A program made the translations under genes and the position numbers. The notes under the pieces are model-generated. The model had not been told where the DNA came from, made no database searches, and saw nothing but the letters and a program-made list of their open reading frames with translations. A DNA stretch of 32,343 nucleotides from an uncultured Akkermansia sp. GTDB lineage: Bacteria; Verrucomicrobiota; Verrucomicrobiia; Verrucomicrobiales; Akkermansiaceae. Below, piece by piece: positions 8,079-17,109 of the stretch. The first letter of the stretch is position 1; every line of letters starts with the position of its first letter. The stretch lies in the NCBI GenBank assembly GCA_947624205.1, contig CANQJI010000024.1:1-32343 (forward strand), given 5' to 3'.

Positions 8079-8600
8079 ATGGGAAAAAAGAGTGCAAGAG
8101 GCAATGATGAAGTGAAGGGAGATGTCAACATGTCGCCCATGATTGACTGCTGCTTCCTACTGTTGATATTCTTCGTGGTAAATGCGACGGCTATCACGGT
8201 AGCGAAGGATCCCAGCGTAAAGATGCCTAGTGCGGTGTCGTGTTCGGAGCTTAAGGATGCCAACGGGTGTATCGTGGTGAACGTCTATGCAGATGCAGAG
8301 AAGATGAGCGCCGAAGCTCTGAAGAAGTTCAACAAGAGCTACCCGGCCGGCACATATTGGGGGGTGACGGATGCGAATGGTAGTAGTCAGGGGTACTCCT
8401 CGGCTCAGACGCAGGATCTTACGGACTTTATCAAAAAGCAGAAAGAGCTCATGGAAAGCCGTAATGTGGATAAGGCGATGATTCGTCTGTACCTGCGAGG
8501 AGATATGGCGGCACCATGGGAGCGCTCATCCACAGTGATTCGCTGCGCGGCTGCCGCTGGTGTGACCAATATCGTCTTCGGCACGTTACCCTCCAAATAA
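8079..8600 (+). CDS. ExbD/TolR-family protein (first copy)
   Basis: This is the stator partner of the ExbB channel: a single-pass inner-membrane protein with a periplasmic domain. It is 173 residues long. The cytoplasmic N-terminus is short and charged (MGKKSARGNDEVKGDVNMSP). The membrane helix begins PMIDCCFLLLIFFVV, with Asp22 as the expected proton-carrying residue. The periplasmic part contains a longer insertion than usual (YPAGTYWGVTDANGSSQGYS) before the conserved LYLRGD...V..AAAAGVTNIVFG region. It lies 111 nt after the ExbB-like gene and 32 nt before the second ExbD. The two ExbDs share the MIDCCFLLL core but differ elsewhere, so they may form a hetero-oligomer (inference). Confidence 0.9.
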   Translation: MGKKSARGNDEVKGDVNMSPMIDCCFLLLIFFVVNATAITVAKDPSVKMPSAVSCSELKDANGCIVVNVYADAEKMSAEALKKFNKSYPAGTYWGVTDANGSSQGYSSAQTQDLTDFIKKQKELMESRNVDKAMIRLYLRGDMAAPWERSSTVIRCAAAAGVTNIVFGTLPSK

Positions 8601-8632
8601 AAGGCTCTCTAATTCCCAGTTTTCCCGAGATC

Positions 8633-9130
8633 ATGGCCAGACATAAACAGATTCGAACAGAGGAGCAGGAAGATCCGGAGATGAATATATCATCCATGAT
8701 CGACTGCTGCTTCTTGTTGCTCATATACTTTCTTGTTGCGACCTCGCTAGTGAGTGAGAAGAAGCTGGATATTTCCATCCCGGCGCAGACCGCTGCAAGC
8801 AGTGCTAAGAAACCCCCGCTGGAACCCGCACGTATCTTTTTGAGAGCTGACGGTAGTGTGATGTGGGGTAAGGACTTGCCCGTGGCAGAGCCTTACAATG
8901 AGGCTGCGGAGCCTGGTACAAGCGAATACCGCAGCCAACGGGAGTTGGAGCAACTCGTCGAACAGCTTAAAAATTTCAAATCTACTGCCGACTCAATGGA
9001 TGCAGAACCCATCGTCATGCTTACCGGTGCCCCCACAGCACCCCACCAACGCATTGTCGATATCATGGCTGCTCTCGCTACGGCGGAAATCCATTCTGTA
9101 GGTATCAGTACGGCAGATCCGGAGAGCTGA
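8633..9130 (+). CDS. ExbD/TolR-family protein (second copy)
   Basis: This 165-residue ExbD has a charged cytoplasmic start (MARHKQIRTEEQEDPEMNIS), then a membrane helix SMIDCCFLLLIYFLVATSLV with the key Asp in the same MIDCC context as its neighbour. The periplasmic domain follows and ends with the typical QRIVDIMAALATAEIHSVGI segment. A longer reading from 8516 exists but would overlap the first ExbD and has no ExbD-like sequence, so the ATG at 8633 is chosen. It is cotranscribed with the upstream genes. No TonB or TolA gene lies nearby. Confidence 0.9.
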   Translation: MARHKQIRTEEQEDPEMNISSMIDCCFLLLIYFLVATSLVSEKKLDISIPAQTAASSAKKPPLEPARIFLRADGSVMWGKDLPVAEPYNEAAEPGTSEYRSQRELEQLVEQLKNFKSTADSMDAEPIVMLTGAPTAPHQRIVDIMAALATAEIHSVGISTADPES

Positions 9131-9372
9131 TGTGCCTTGCGCGCATGCAGACGAAACAGGGAAGTGGGATGAAAGCGGAAGAGCGGTCGCGGTGAAGGGG
9201 TCACTGCAGAGCTTGCCAGATCCCGCGGATTGTTTCTGTTTGCAGGGGTTCTCTGGGGTGTTGCCAGTGTAGGCGGTTATTTCCGACGAACAGATCCGAT
9301 AATTTCCCTTTTCGTTCTGAAACAACTGGGCCACTTCCCGATAAACAAAAAGATTCTTTCACTACTTAACCG

Positions 9373-12300
9373 ATGAATAGATACACATCATTTACTTCAG
9401 TGCTGGCTTTAGCTGCGCTTGCCACGCCAATGGTATGCCAAGCGCAAGATCCAGCGGTAGAATACAAGAACGTCTCAGCTTTGCGTGCAGAAAAGAAATA
9501 CAAGGAGGCCTTAGATCTCACGGAGAAAATCCTCTCGATCTTTGGCAATCCCAAGTCACGAGTGAGCCAACAATTCAAGTTTTATGTGCCGTTCTTTGTG
9601 TGGCAGAAGGCGGAAACTCTCAGCGCAATGGGTGAGGGAGAGAAGGCCTTTGAGGTGTACAAGGATCTGAACACAAATCCTGCCTACAAGGATCCCGGAA
9701 TGATGCAAAAAGCCAAGGAGATCAATGAAGGGAAGGGGGATGGTTATGCTCCCTTCCTGTCGCTTGCACTTTTCAAAATGGGGTATCTACGCTACCAGCA
9801 GGCAGAAGGCACAGCGGACAAGCCGGGCGATCCCAAGAAGTATGAGGAATGCATCCCTCTTCTGGAGCGATATTTGACCCTCCTGCAGGGAGGAAAGGTG
9901 ACCAAGATGGAAAAGGCTCAAAATCTTGACGGTCGTATTTGTTTCATGCTTATGCAAGCAAACCTCCTCAAGGAGAAACCGGACTTCAACAAGGTGGGCG
10001 AGTATCTGGAGCGAGGATCTCGCGCTAAGTCAGCTTTGCCGGACGCCATGGTGATGAATGGTTTGAGCAAACTTATGGATCTGGCACTTAAGCAGAACGA
10101 GTACATAGGATGGGGAGAGAAGGTTGTTGCTGCTGCGCCGGAGAGTTTCCACATGGATGCCGATAAGCTTGCTTCCTACGGTGGCATTATTCTCAATTAT
10201 GCCATTTACTCCATGCGCGTTGCTGATCAGGCTTTGCGCGATGGAAACATGGATCAGGCACGTGCTGCCTTGCGGACGGCAAATACTCTGTTCGGACTCG
10301 TGCCGGATGTTGCTGAGACTAAGCAGGCACTTGATGAGGTCGTCAAGATGCTTGGAGATCTCGAGAGGTCTTTGCCGGACAAATACGCAAATCGCACGTA
10401 CGAAGCTCCGCCTAGCAAAAAGATGTCTGAAGCTTACGGGAAAATGCAAAGCGAGCGTACAGAATTGGAAGCCTACACCATTCTCTCGTTGGCAAATACG
10501 GCTGGACAGCTTGGTAGCTCGCGTATGGCTAAAGCCGGTTACAGGGTTCTGCTGGATCGCTATCCAGAGCTGCGCCAGAAACAGAAAGACGGGTTCAAGG
10601 ATCTGAAAGATACGAATTATTTGCAGTACGCTCAGTATGCTCGCGCTACAGGTGATGAGGAGACTGCTACCAAGTACGAAAGTATGGTGAATACTGAGAA
10701 AGTAGATGCCGGGGGCAGAAATGCTGTTGCTCTCAACAAAATGGCTCGTCTCATGCGTGAAAAAGCGTATGAGGAAGTGCTGCCGGTGACGGATGAGGTA
10801 ATGCGCTTGCTATCGACTGAAAAAGGGAGTCAGAATTATGTGATGGCGAATTTTTGCAAGATCGCGGCTCTCTTTTATCTGAAGAGATGGGAGGAATTGG
10901 TGCAAGTGGGAGAGCAATTCCTGGCGGATGGTCTGCACCAGCCTAAAGAAGGTCAACTGACCGAGGAGCAGGCTCGTACCAATGGTTCCCAGACTATGTA
11001 TTTCTTGCTGGAGGCGTACCGCCAGCTGGCCGACAAGGACATCCAGATGCTTGACAAAGCCCTGGGAGTGGCAGAAACCTTCATGAAGACGTATCCTTCT
11101 CTCAATGAGAAGGAAAATGCTATGGCGCCAAATATCTACTTTAGCGCTATGAATGCCCTACTGCGTCGAAATGGTTATGGCAAAGAAGACGCCGCTGCTG
11201 CCGATAAGAAGAAGGCGTTGGAATACAGTAACGTCATTGCGCAAAACTGGCCGGAAAATGATTTGTATCCCACGGCCCGTCTCATCGCCGGCAATATTCT
11301 CATCAACAGTGAGGAAGATGCTCAAAAATTAGAGGCAATCGGTGCTCTTGAGCAGGCTGCTGAAAGCGCTCTCAAGCAGCCTGGCAGCGCGGGCAAGGGT
11401 ATAGCATCCAATGCTCTCTTCTGGCTGGCTTCTTACTCACCGGATTTCCCCCGTGAGGGAGAAAAAGAAGAGGATGTGAAAAAACGCGTTGAGGGGTACT
11501 TTAATACTTTTTGGGAAAAGGCTGATGGGGAAGGCAATGCTTTCGCTCTTCAGATGGCAGTGCTTCAGCTTATGCGAGCTGTCAGTGCAAAGGATGTGAC
11601 CGCTTATGAAACCACGTTGAAACGAGCTCGTGAGGTGATTGCCCGGGAGGCTAACTACGGCTTTAAGAACAATCAGCAGAATCCGGAGTTGGAACCCAGT
11701 ATCAACTCTTACATTGCTTCCTATGTGGATGGTGAAAAGAGCCTCCACGGAAAAGAGCTCACGTTGGAACAGAAGATAGACCATTTCACCAACTTCCCTG
11801 GTGTGGCAAAAGAGGACAAGTACACCAATGCTATATTGCACATGGCATTACTTAGTTCAATGAATGAGTCACTTACGGCAGCGCGTCGTGCTGGAGATAC
11901 CGACAAAGTGAAGGAGTTGGAGCGTGACATTGCACGTTCCTTCCGGCAGATGCGCGACACATTCCGTCCCGAGGATCTTACGAACTTCATTTGTGTACAG
12001 GTAGGTCGCTTTGAGGTTGATTATGCCGCGCGTTTCCGCCCGGGAAGTGAAGAGCGCAAGGGAGAAGTGGAACAGGCTCTGGCATATTTCAATAAAGTGC
12101 TTGAACGCGGCAAGGATTACGTTAAGGAGGCTACTCTCGGAAAAGCGAATGCTCTCGCGCTCTCTGATGATTCTGCCCGGCAGAAGGAGGCGTACGGTTT
12201 GTACTCTAAACTTGCTGCTGCGACTGATCCTGCTGTCGCAGCAGAAGCCCTGGTTGGTCTGACCAATCTGAACATGAGCACCGGCAATTACAAGGACGCT

Positions 12301-12759
12301 ATGGAGAGTGCAGATCGCTTCATGAACATTCGCGGGGGCGTTTCTCAGCGTGCTCGCTTAGATATGCAGCTCAAACTTGGCGAGGCTTATTGCGCCTCCG
12401 GTGATGTACTCAAGGGGTTGCAAACCTACATGAATCTCTACGTACACGATCGCGGCAATATTACATACTCCGCTCCTGCTGTGAAGGCCATTATGCAGCA
12501 GCTTTGGAAGCGCAACAATCCTTCCACAGGTGATCGCCTGAAGGGTGATTTCAAACCTTCTGACCACTGGAGTGCGTGGAACACCGGACAGAATTATGTT
12601 AATCAGCTGCGTCGTGCCGGTATTGACAAGAAAATGACTCCCGGTGATCGCGATCTCTTCAATGAGGTGGTGATGTTGGCAGATGAATACGGCAAGGATG
12701 CTGATGTACAGAAGGAAGAGAAAGCAAAGAATGATTTCCAGTCCCAGCTCTCCAAGTAA
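9373..12759 (+). CDS. Large secreted tetratricopeptide-repeat protein
   Basis: This 1128-residue protein begins with a signal peptide (MNRYTSFTSVLALAALATPMVCQA, cleavage probably after CQA near residue 24). The rest is helical and rich in degenerate TPR-type units: EKKYKEALDLTEKIL, LFKMGYLRYQQAEG, AKAGYRVLLDRYPEL, VEQALAYFNKVLERGKDYV, ATLGKANALAL, KEAYGLYSKLAA and ALVGLTNLNMSTGNYKDAMES. No catalytic domain is visible. It is the third partner after ExbB and two ExbDs and is followed 34 nt later by a second secreted helical protein. I infer a periplasmic scaffold working with the Exb motor. The name is by architecture; the function is unknown. The 242 nt in front of it hold no gene and no clear promoter. 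Confidence 0.85.
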   Translation: MNRYTSFTSVLALAALATPMVCQAQDPAVEYKNVSALRAEKKYKEALDLTEKILSIFGNPKSRVSQQFKFYVPFFVWQKAETLSAMGEGEKAFEVYKDLNTNPAYKDPGMMQKAKEINEGKGDGYAPFLSLALFKMGYLRYQQAEGTADKPGDPKKYEECIPLLERYLTLLQGGKVTKMEKAQNLDGRICFMLMQANLLKEKPDFNKVGEYLERGSRAKSALPDAMVMNGLSKLMDLALKQNEYIGWGEKVVAAAPESFHMDADKLASYGGIILNYAIYSMRVADQALRDGNMDQARAALRTANTLFGLVPDVAETKQALDEVVKMLGDLERSLPDKYANRTYEAPPSKKMSEAYGKMQSERTELEAYTILSLANTAGQLGSSRMAKAGYRVLLDRYPELRQKQKDGFKDLKDTNYLQYAQYARATGDEETATKYESMVNTEKVDAGGRNAVALNKMARLMREKAYEEVLPVTDEVMRLLSTEKGSQNYVMANFCKIAALFYLKRWEELVQVGEQFLADGLHQPKEGQLTEEQARTNGSQTMYFLLEAYRQLADKDIQMLDKALGVAETFMKTYPSLNEKENAMAPNIYFSAMNALLRRNGYGKEDAAAADKKKALEYSNVIAQNWPENDLYPTARLIAGNILINSEEDAQKLEAIGALEQAAESALKQPGSAGKGIASNALFWLASYSPDFPREGEKEEDVKKRVEGYFNTFWEKADGEGNAFALQMAVLQLMRAVSAKDVTAYETTLKRAREVIAREANYGFKNNQQNPELEPSINSYIASYVDGEKSLHGKELTLEQKIDHFTNFPGVAKEDKYTNAILHMALLSSMNESLTAARRAGDTDKVKELERDIARSFRQMRDTFRPEDLTNFICVQVGRFEVDYAARFRPGSEERKGEVEQALAYFNKVLERGKDYVKEATLGKANALALSDDSARQKEAYGLYSKLAAATDPAVAAEALVGLTNLNMSTGNYKDAMESADRFMNIRGGVSQRARLDMQLKLGEAYCASGDVLKGLQTYMNLYVHDRGNITYSAPAVKAIMQQLWKRNNPSTGDRLKGDFKPSDHWSAWNTGQNYVNQLRRAGIDKKMTPGDRDLFNEVVMLADEYGKDADVQKEEKAKNDFQSQLSK

Positions 12760-12793
12760 ACCATACGCTAAAACTTTGACTGAACGATCGACT

Positions 12794-13924
12794 ATGAAGA
12801 CTTCTTATTTTACGTTTTTGCTTTTTGCCCTAGGATCATGTGTGCTGTTTGCCCAAGAGCAAACAACTCCGGGTCCAGTGATCTCTGCCATTGCTCAACC
12901 GCGCACAGCGAAGGGTAACGCCGTTGGCAAGCTCCAGCTTGTTCCGCCGCCTCAAGGTATCAAAAATATGGTCTCCTACCTCAATCGCGATACGCGGGAA
13001 GTGACAACAGTGGCCTTACGGGACCTCAAGGCTTTGCTTATTGAGACGCCGAAAGATCTCGCTGAGGCTTTGCGCGCCTACAAACGTGGTGACCTGAACG
13101 AGGCTCGTCGTCCGCTTGCTTCTGCCCGTAGCAAATACAGTGGTTTTGCTGATTTGCCTCATAATCCGGCTGTTCGTGCTGTGCTTACAGAATTGGTTTG
13201 TGATGCGCGTCTTATGGATTGGACAAGTTTGAAAAAGGCCGTCGGGGCAGCAACTTCGATGCGTGGTGGTATGGAAGCGTCTGACCGTGCAATGGTTGAC
13301 GCGGCGCGGTTGCTTTGCCAGGTGAGCGACGATCCTGAGACAGCATCAGAACGTCTCAAAGCTGTTGAGACACTGCTTGCGGATTCCGGAAAGCTCGCAC
13401 ATATGCGCACGGAGCCCTACAGTTGGCTTAAATATGCGCAGGGACGAGCCCTTGCCAGTCAGCTTTCGGAAGCGGAGCTACGTGATGGAGTCCCGTCAGA
13501 GAAGGAGAAACAGGCTAGCTTGGCTGTGGATGCCTTCTGTGAGGCAGCTGCTGCGGCGCATAGTCGCCATATGGAATTGTCGAAGGATGCGATGTTGCGT
13601 GCATTCCGCATCCTTTGGGCCATGCCCGGTGTGCAGCAGTATGCCAATGAAGGTACACAAATGACAAAGAAGGGTTGGGCTAAGGCGCCGTACAACTTCC
13701 GGGATGCAGTAGCGCTTGCCTTTATGCTGAAGAATATCTACTTCAATGTCGGAGAAAGTGATTCGCTCGTTGACAAGGCAGCAGGTTTCTTCTACAACAC
13801 GATGGCTGATAAGAAGAAAACTGAGGGAGCGGTGCCTGCGGACAAAGCATCCGGTAAATCCGCTACGACATCTGCGTCTAAGTCTGCAACACCCGCTGCG
13901 AAAGCTGATGCCAGAAAGAAGTGA
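12794..13924 (+). CDS. Secreted helical protein downstream of the TPR gene
   Basis: This 376-residue protein starts with a signal peptide (MKTSYFTFLLFALGSCVLFA, then QEQTTPG). An ATG at 12683 in the same frame would overlap the upstream gene and lacks a signal, so 12794 is preferred; ACTATGAAGA resembles other starts in the region. The body is alpha-helical with TPR-like units (LAEALRAYKRGDLNEARRPL, AVDAFCEAAAAAHSRHMELS). The C-terminal ~45 residues are low complexity, rich in Lys, Ala, Ser and Thr. I recognise no named family. The position 34 nt after the 1128-residue TPR gene suggests a shared envelope complex. Confidence 0.75.
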   Translation: MKTSYFTFLLFALGSCVLFAQEQTTPGPVISAIAQPRTAKGNAVGKLQLVPPPQGIKNMVSYLNRDTREVTTVALRDLKALLIETPKDLAEALRAYKRGDLNEARRPLASARSKYSGFADLPHNPAVRAVLTELVCDARLMDWTSLKKAVGAATSMRGGMEASDRAMVDAARLLCQVSDDPETASERLKAVETLLADSGKLAHMRTEPYSWLKYAQGRALASQLSEAELRDGVPSEKEKQASLAVDAFCEAAAAAHSRHMELSKDAMLRAFRILWAMPGVQQYANEGTQMTKKGWAKAPYNFRDAVALAFMLKNIYFNVGESDSLVDKAAGFFYNTMADKKKTEGAVPADKASGKSATTSASKSATPAAKADARKK

Positions 13925-13998
13925 GAGTAGTTTTGCGTTGACTTCTTCACAGTTGTTGTTTCAGAGTTAATCTTTGCTTTTCGGGAAGGTACGTATTT

Positions 13999-14478
13999 AT
14001 GCACGATATGCTGGTACGTTTGGTGCATTTGCGCTCTCCGGAGCCTCTTGTGCGCCGAGTGTGGGGGGAGTGTGCTGTGTTGATTCGTCCTTGCCGCCCC
14101 TTTGAGTTGCATCTGCTGTTGAAGTGGGTGCGTGAGAATTTTAGCCCAAAGTGGGTGAGCGAGGCAACCGTAGCGATGAGTCATTGTCCGCCGACTTGTT
14201 TCGTTGCTACACAGCATGCGCGTATCGTTGGCTTTGCTTGTTATGATACGACTTCGCGTGGCTTTTTTGGACCCATGGGGGTGGATGAAACACTTCGTGG
14301 TTGCGGGGTAGGAGCTGCGCTCCTTGTGGCAGGCTTGCAGCGCATGCGTGAGATGGGTTATGCTTACGCCATTATCGGTGGAGTGGGGCCTGCGGATTTT
14401 TATCGCAAAGTTGTGGGCGCTACTGATATCGAGGATTCCACGCCGGGAATTTACGAAGACTTGTTGAGCGAAGGATGA
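13999..14478 (+). CDS. GNAT-family N-acetyltransferase
   Basis: This 159-residue protein has the GNAT fold signature. IVGFACYDTTSRGFFGPMGV forms the central strands, followed by the acetyl-CoA-binding motif A, RGCGVGAALL (R/Q-x-x-G-x-G/A) near residues 98-107, and the late strand AYAIIGGVGPADFYRKVVGA. The first ~28 residues are variable, so a later start is possible. The substrate is unknown. It lies 74 nt after the secreted helical protein gene, but I see no functional link. Confidence 0.85.
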   Translation: MHDMLVRLVHLRSPEPLVRRVWGECAVLIRPCRPFELHLLLKWVRENFSPKWVSEATVAMSHCPPTCFVATQHARIVGFACYDTTSRGFFGPMGVDETLRGCGVGAALLVAGLQRMREMGYAYAIIGGVGPADFYRKVVGATDIEDSTPGIYEDLLSEG

Positions 14479-14570
14479 TTTCCTCGTGCAGGGTTTGACG
14501 ACGTATCGCAGAGGTGTTGAAATCACGTGAAAAAAATTTTACCACGCACGCAGTTTTTCCCCTCTTTACC

Positions 14571-14599
14571 TTGACATGCCAGACAATTCTTGCTAGACT
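14571..14599 (+). promoter_or_regulatory. Strong sigma-70 promoter with extended -10
   Basis: A consensus TTGACA (14571-14576), a 17-nt spacer and TAGACT (14594-14599) with TGC at 14591-14593 form an extended -10 promoter. The start near 14606 leaves about 18 nt before the lipoprotein ATG at 14624. Confidence 0.8.
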
Positions 14600-14623
14600 G
14601 CAAGGTAGTCTTTTATTGTCCTC

Positions 14624-15310
14624 ATGAAACTTACTCTTCTCGCTGCATCGTGTGTCTTTTTGACGTCTGTTCTCCTTACTTCCTGCCAAAAGGAGGAAAA
14701 GAGTGTGGTTGAGCTCGCCAACGAGCTTTCTTCCGAATTATCCGCCATTTCCGACACAGCTTCGGCAGATGCGCATGCCGCCCGGGTTGAGGTTTTGAAC
14801 AAGCGATTTCAGGATGCCTCTGCTCGCACTCTGGCACTAAATGGTACTGCTCTGTCTCGTTCTGATGATGAAGATGGATCGGCATACGCAAAGGCATTAG
14901 GTACGTTAGCGCGTGAGGTGGGACGAGTACGGGCAAGTTATCCTGCGGCAGTTGATGCCGAGAGTCCGGAGGAGGGTCAACTTTTTATCTCTATTGCTGT
15001 GGCACGGGGGAAAAAGGGAACTCCGGATGAACTCAGGGAAATTGGACGTGCCTACATGACGGATGAGAATAATCCTCATGAGACTCCCGGGGAGTTTCCT
15101 GAATATTTTGGTTCAGAGGCTTTAAAGTCTGCTCTCGATTATCGTGTCAATCCTGCGGAAGTCTCCAATCTTCAATTTGACAGCCAGGAGGCTCCCGCTG
15201 TGCCGGCCCTCAAGGAAGCGGAGGAGAGCGTTTCTGCCGATGCCGGGGATGAGGTTGACTCTGCTGCGAGTACTGAGGAGGGCGACGAAGAAGCGGCTGA
15301 GGAGGAGTAA
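14624..15310 (+). CDS. Acidic lipoprotein of unknown function
   Basis: This 228-residue precursor has a lipoprotein signal (MKLTLLAASCVFLTSVLL) with lipobox LLTSC placing the lipidated Cys at residue 21. The mature protein is helical at first (SVVELANELSSELSAISDTA, then an Ala-rich stretch). It ends in a very acidic tail of about 25 residues (alternating Glu, Asp, Ala, Ser). No enzymatic motif or known domain is recognised. It has its own strong promoter 25 nt upstream and is followed by TTTTTTT at about 15313-15319 without a convincing stem, so truA 124 nt downstream may be cotranscribed. Confidence 0.75.
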   Translation: MKLTLLAASCVFLTSVLLTSCQKEEKSVVELANELSSELSAISDTASADAHAARVEVLNKRFQDASARTLALNGTALSRSDDEDGSAYAKALGTLAREVGRVRASYPAAVDAESPEEGQLFISIAVARGKKGTPDELREIGRAYMTDENNPHETPGEFPEYFGSEALKSALDYRVNPAEVSNLQFDSQEAPAVPALKEAEESVSADAGDEVDSAASTEEGDEEAAEEE

Positions 15311-15434
15311 AGTTTTTTTGCCCTCGCGCATGGCGCATCGAAGTGTCATCCGGGGAGCTCGCAGGGAATCAAGGTTGTGCGGATCGCTTTGTGCTGGAGA
15401 GGGAATTCGGGCTTCTCTCCGTTTGTGATGTACT

Positions 15435-16229
15435 ATGCCTCGTATACTCTTTACTTGTGCTTACGATGGAGCTCCGTGGCGTGGCTGGCAGAGCCAGACT
15501 GGTGGCGACACCGTTCAGGATTGTATACAGGAAGCTTTCTCTCGCATTCTGCATACCCCACAGAGAATATCGGCCGCTGGACGCACCGATGCCGGCGTGC
15601 ATGCTTTAGGACAATGTTTCCACGCTGATCTGCCGGATTCCAGCCGCATGAGTTGCAGGAATTGGGTTGCGGCATTGAACGCAAATTTACCTGCGAGCGT
15701 ACGTATCCTGGCGGCGCGGCAAGTGGCGTCGGGGGTTCACGCTCGTTTCAGTGCAGTGGGGAAGGTATATGAGTATCGCATCTATCGCGGTGCGGTGTTG
15801 TTTCCGCATGAGGTCGGGCGTGTTTGGCACGTGACTTATCCCGTGGATGTGTCGTTGTTGAGGGTGGCGATGCAGAGCTTTTGTGGAGAGCATGATTTCC
15901 ACGCTTTTTGTGCGCGTCGTGGCAACGAGCCAACACCCTTACCACCCAATTATTTCCATCGCTTCATCTTCTCCACTTCTTTGCATGAAGCCTCGGATGG
16001 AGAACATCTTTCCCTGCGTGTCCATGGGAGTGGGTTTCTCTACCGCATGGTACGGATAATGGTGGGAACCGCATGCCGTGTGGCGTGTGAGCGCATGCAG
16101 CTTGAGCAATTGCGAGAGTTGCTTGTAAACCCAGCATCGCCACCCTCCTCTTTCTGTGCCCCACCAGGTGGACTTTATCTCCTCCGTGTTGATTACCCTG
16201 CCGCCTCAGGTGTCACAGAGCGGGTATGA
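15435..16229 (+). CDS. truA: tRNA pseudouridine(38-40) synthase TruA
   Basis: TruA converts uridines 38-40 in the anticodon stem-loop of many tRNAs to pseudouridine. The 264-residue length fits. The N-terminal strand YDGAPWRGWQSQ (residues ~10-21) and the catalytic loop AAGRTDAGVHALGQ, with the catalytic Asp at about residue 52, are diagnostic. The C-terminal half has the second conserved block, VHGSGFLYRMVRIMVGT, near 196-212. The ending APPGGLYLLRVDYP also matches TruA. It converges on the Sel1-type gene across a shared hairpin. Confidence 0.95.
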   Translation: MPRILFTCAYDGAPWRGWQSQTGGDTVQDCIQEAFSRILHTPQRISAAGRTDAGVHALGQCFHADLPDSSRMSCRNWVAALNANLPASVRILAARQVASGVHARFSAVGKVYEYRIYRGAVLFPHEVGRVWHVTYPVDVSLLRVAMQSFCGEHDFHAFCARRGNEPTPLPPNYFHRFIFSTSLHEASDGEHLSLRVHGSGFLYRMVRIMVGTACRVACERMQLEQLRELLVNPASPPSSFCAPPGGLYLLRVDYPAASGVTERV

Positions 16230-16270
16230 AAAGGCGCGTCTCTCGCAAGTTGTGCGGGAAACGCGCCTTT
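16230..16270. terminator. Bidirectional terminator between truA and the Sel1-type gene
   Basis: A perfect 10-bp outer stem (16230-16239 with 16261-16270; AAAGGCGCGT / ACGCGCCTTT) encloses an inner stem (TCTCGCA / TGCGGGA, one G-U). A-rich and T-rich edges suit termination in both directions. It begins one base after the truA stop and ends about 40 nt from the stop of the convergent gene. Confidence 0.8.
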
Positions 16271-16310
16271 ATCTCGGAGGGTGTTGTAGGCGGCAGGATT
16301 TCTTTTGAGT

Positions 16311-16805
16311 TTACATCTTCTTGTCGCTTTCGTCGGACTCTTCTTCCTTTTGGTCCTTCTTATGGCTGTTCTCCTTGCATTTCTGCATGAATTCGCGTGC
16401 TCTACTCTCATCCTTTTCTACCCCTTTGCCATGCGTATACATGTGCGCCAGAGCTCGGCAGGCTGTGGGATTCCCTTCATCCGCTGCTTTCTTCAGACCG
16501 GGCAGCGCATGTGCATACAATGCATTTGCTTTCTTTGGATCTTTTGGCGTATCGTTCAGCCCGTTCTCGGTAATGTATGCTATTGTGTATTGCGCGATGG
16601 GATCACCATTGGCCGCGGCCAGCGTCATGGTGTCAACGTTGATCCAGTACGTCTCGTCACAAGATACGCCGGATCCATCATTCTTGCACGTGATGCCAGG
16701 GATTGTATCATCTCCTTTACTCCTGGATGTCGTCGTCGTATCCGTCGCTCCCATCGCCATGAGGCTGCTGAATGTCAGTGCAGTGATTAGTAATGTCTTT
16801 TTCAT
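16311..16805 (-). CDS. Secreted Sel1-like repeat protein
   Basis: This 164-residue protein has a signal peptide (MKKTLLITALTFSSLMAMGA, cleavage near residue 20). A Ser/Thr-rich linker with a likely disulfide pair (ITCKNDGSGVSCDE) follows. Sel1-type helical repeats are visible: AANGDPIAQYTIAYITENGL with PKDPKKANALYAHAL, then ADEGNPTACRALAHMYTHGK with GVEKDESRAREF. The C-terminus is a highly charged Lys/Glu/Asp/Ser tail. Sel1 repeats mediate protein contacts. A second Sel1-like secreted protein starts at 31774, so the family is represented twice here. Confidence 0.82.
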   Translation of the reverse strand: MKKTLLITALTFSSLMAMGATDTTTTSRSKGDDTIPGITCKNDGSGVSCDETYWINVDTMTLAAANGDPIAQYTIAYITENGLNDTPKDPKKANALYAHALPGLKKAADEGNPTACRALAHMYTHGKGVEKDESRAREFMQKCKENSHKKDQKEEESDESDKKM

Positions 16806-16915
16806 AGACCCTCAGCTTGCACCTACACTTTCCCTTTTTCAACCTAACTTTCCACCCATTAGCAGATCTTTTTGAGCGTTTTTGAAGAAAAAAATTAAAA
16901 TCAGCGAAATTATGG

Positions 16916-16944
16916 TTGACGTACCGAGGAAATCCGTGTATACT
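16916..16944 (+). promoter_or_regulatory. Main promoter of the tRNA-Thr/tuf supercluster
   Basis: TTGACG (16916-16921), 17-nt spacer, TATACT (16939-16944). The bases just downstream (CCTCCCGC) form a GC-rich discriminator, the hallmark of stringently controlled stable-RNA promoters. The start near 16951 lies about 40 nt before the mature tRNA-Thr. Confidence 0.85.
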
Positions 16945-16990
16945 CCTCCCGCTTTTCCGCCTCTTTTCGGGGTGGCTCTGGAGCGTGATC

Positions 16991-17062
<72 letters not shown>

Positions 17063-17109
17063 TTGATGCTCATGCAAGAATAAGCAGCTAAACATACAAC
17101 TATACAACT

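Noticed and set aside
13938..13972. TTGACT in the gap before the GNAT gene as a promoter
   Set aside because: No acceptable -10 element occurs at 16-18 nt spacing.
13792..14526. 244-codon minus-strand frame over the GNAT gene
   Set aside because: It spans the GNAT gene and the end of the preceding gene with no domain or signal; the plus-strand genes explain the region.
15397..15425. GGAGAG/CTCTCC hairpin before truA as an attenuator
   Set aside because: The stem is short with G-U pairs and no T-tract; support is too weak.
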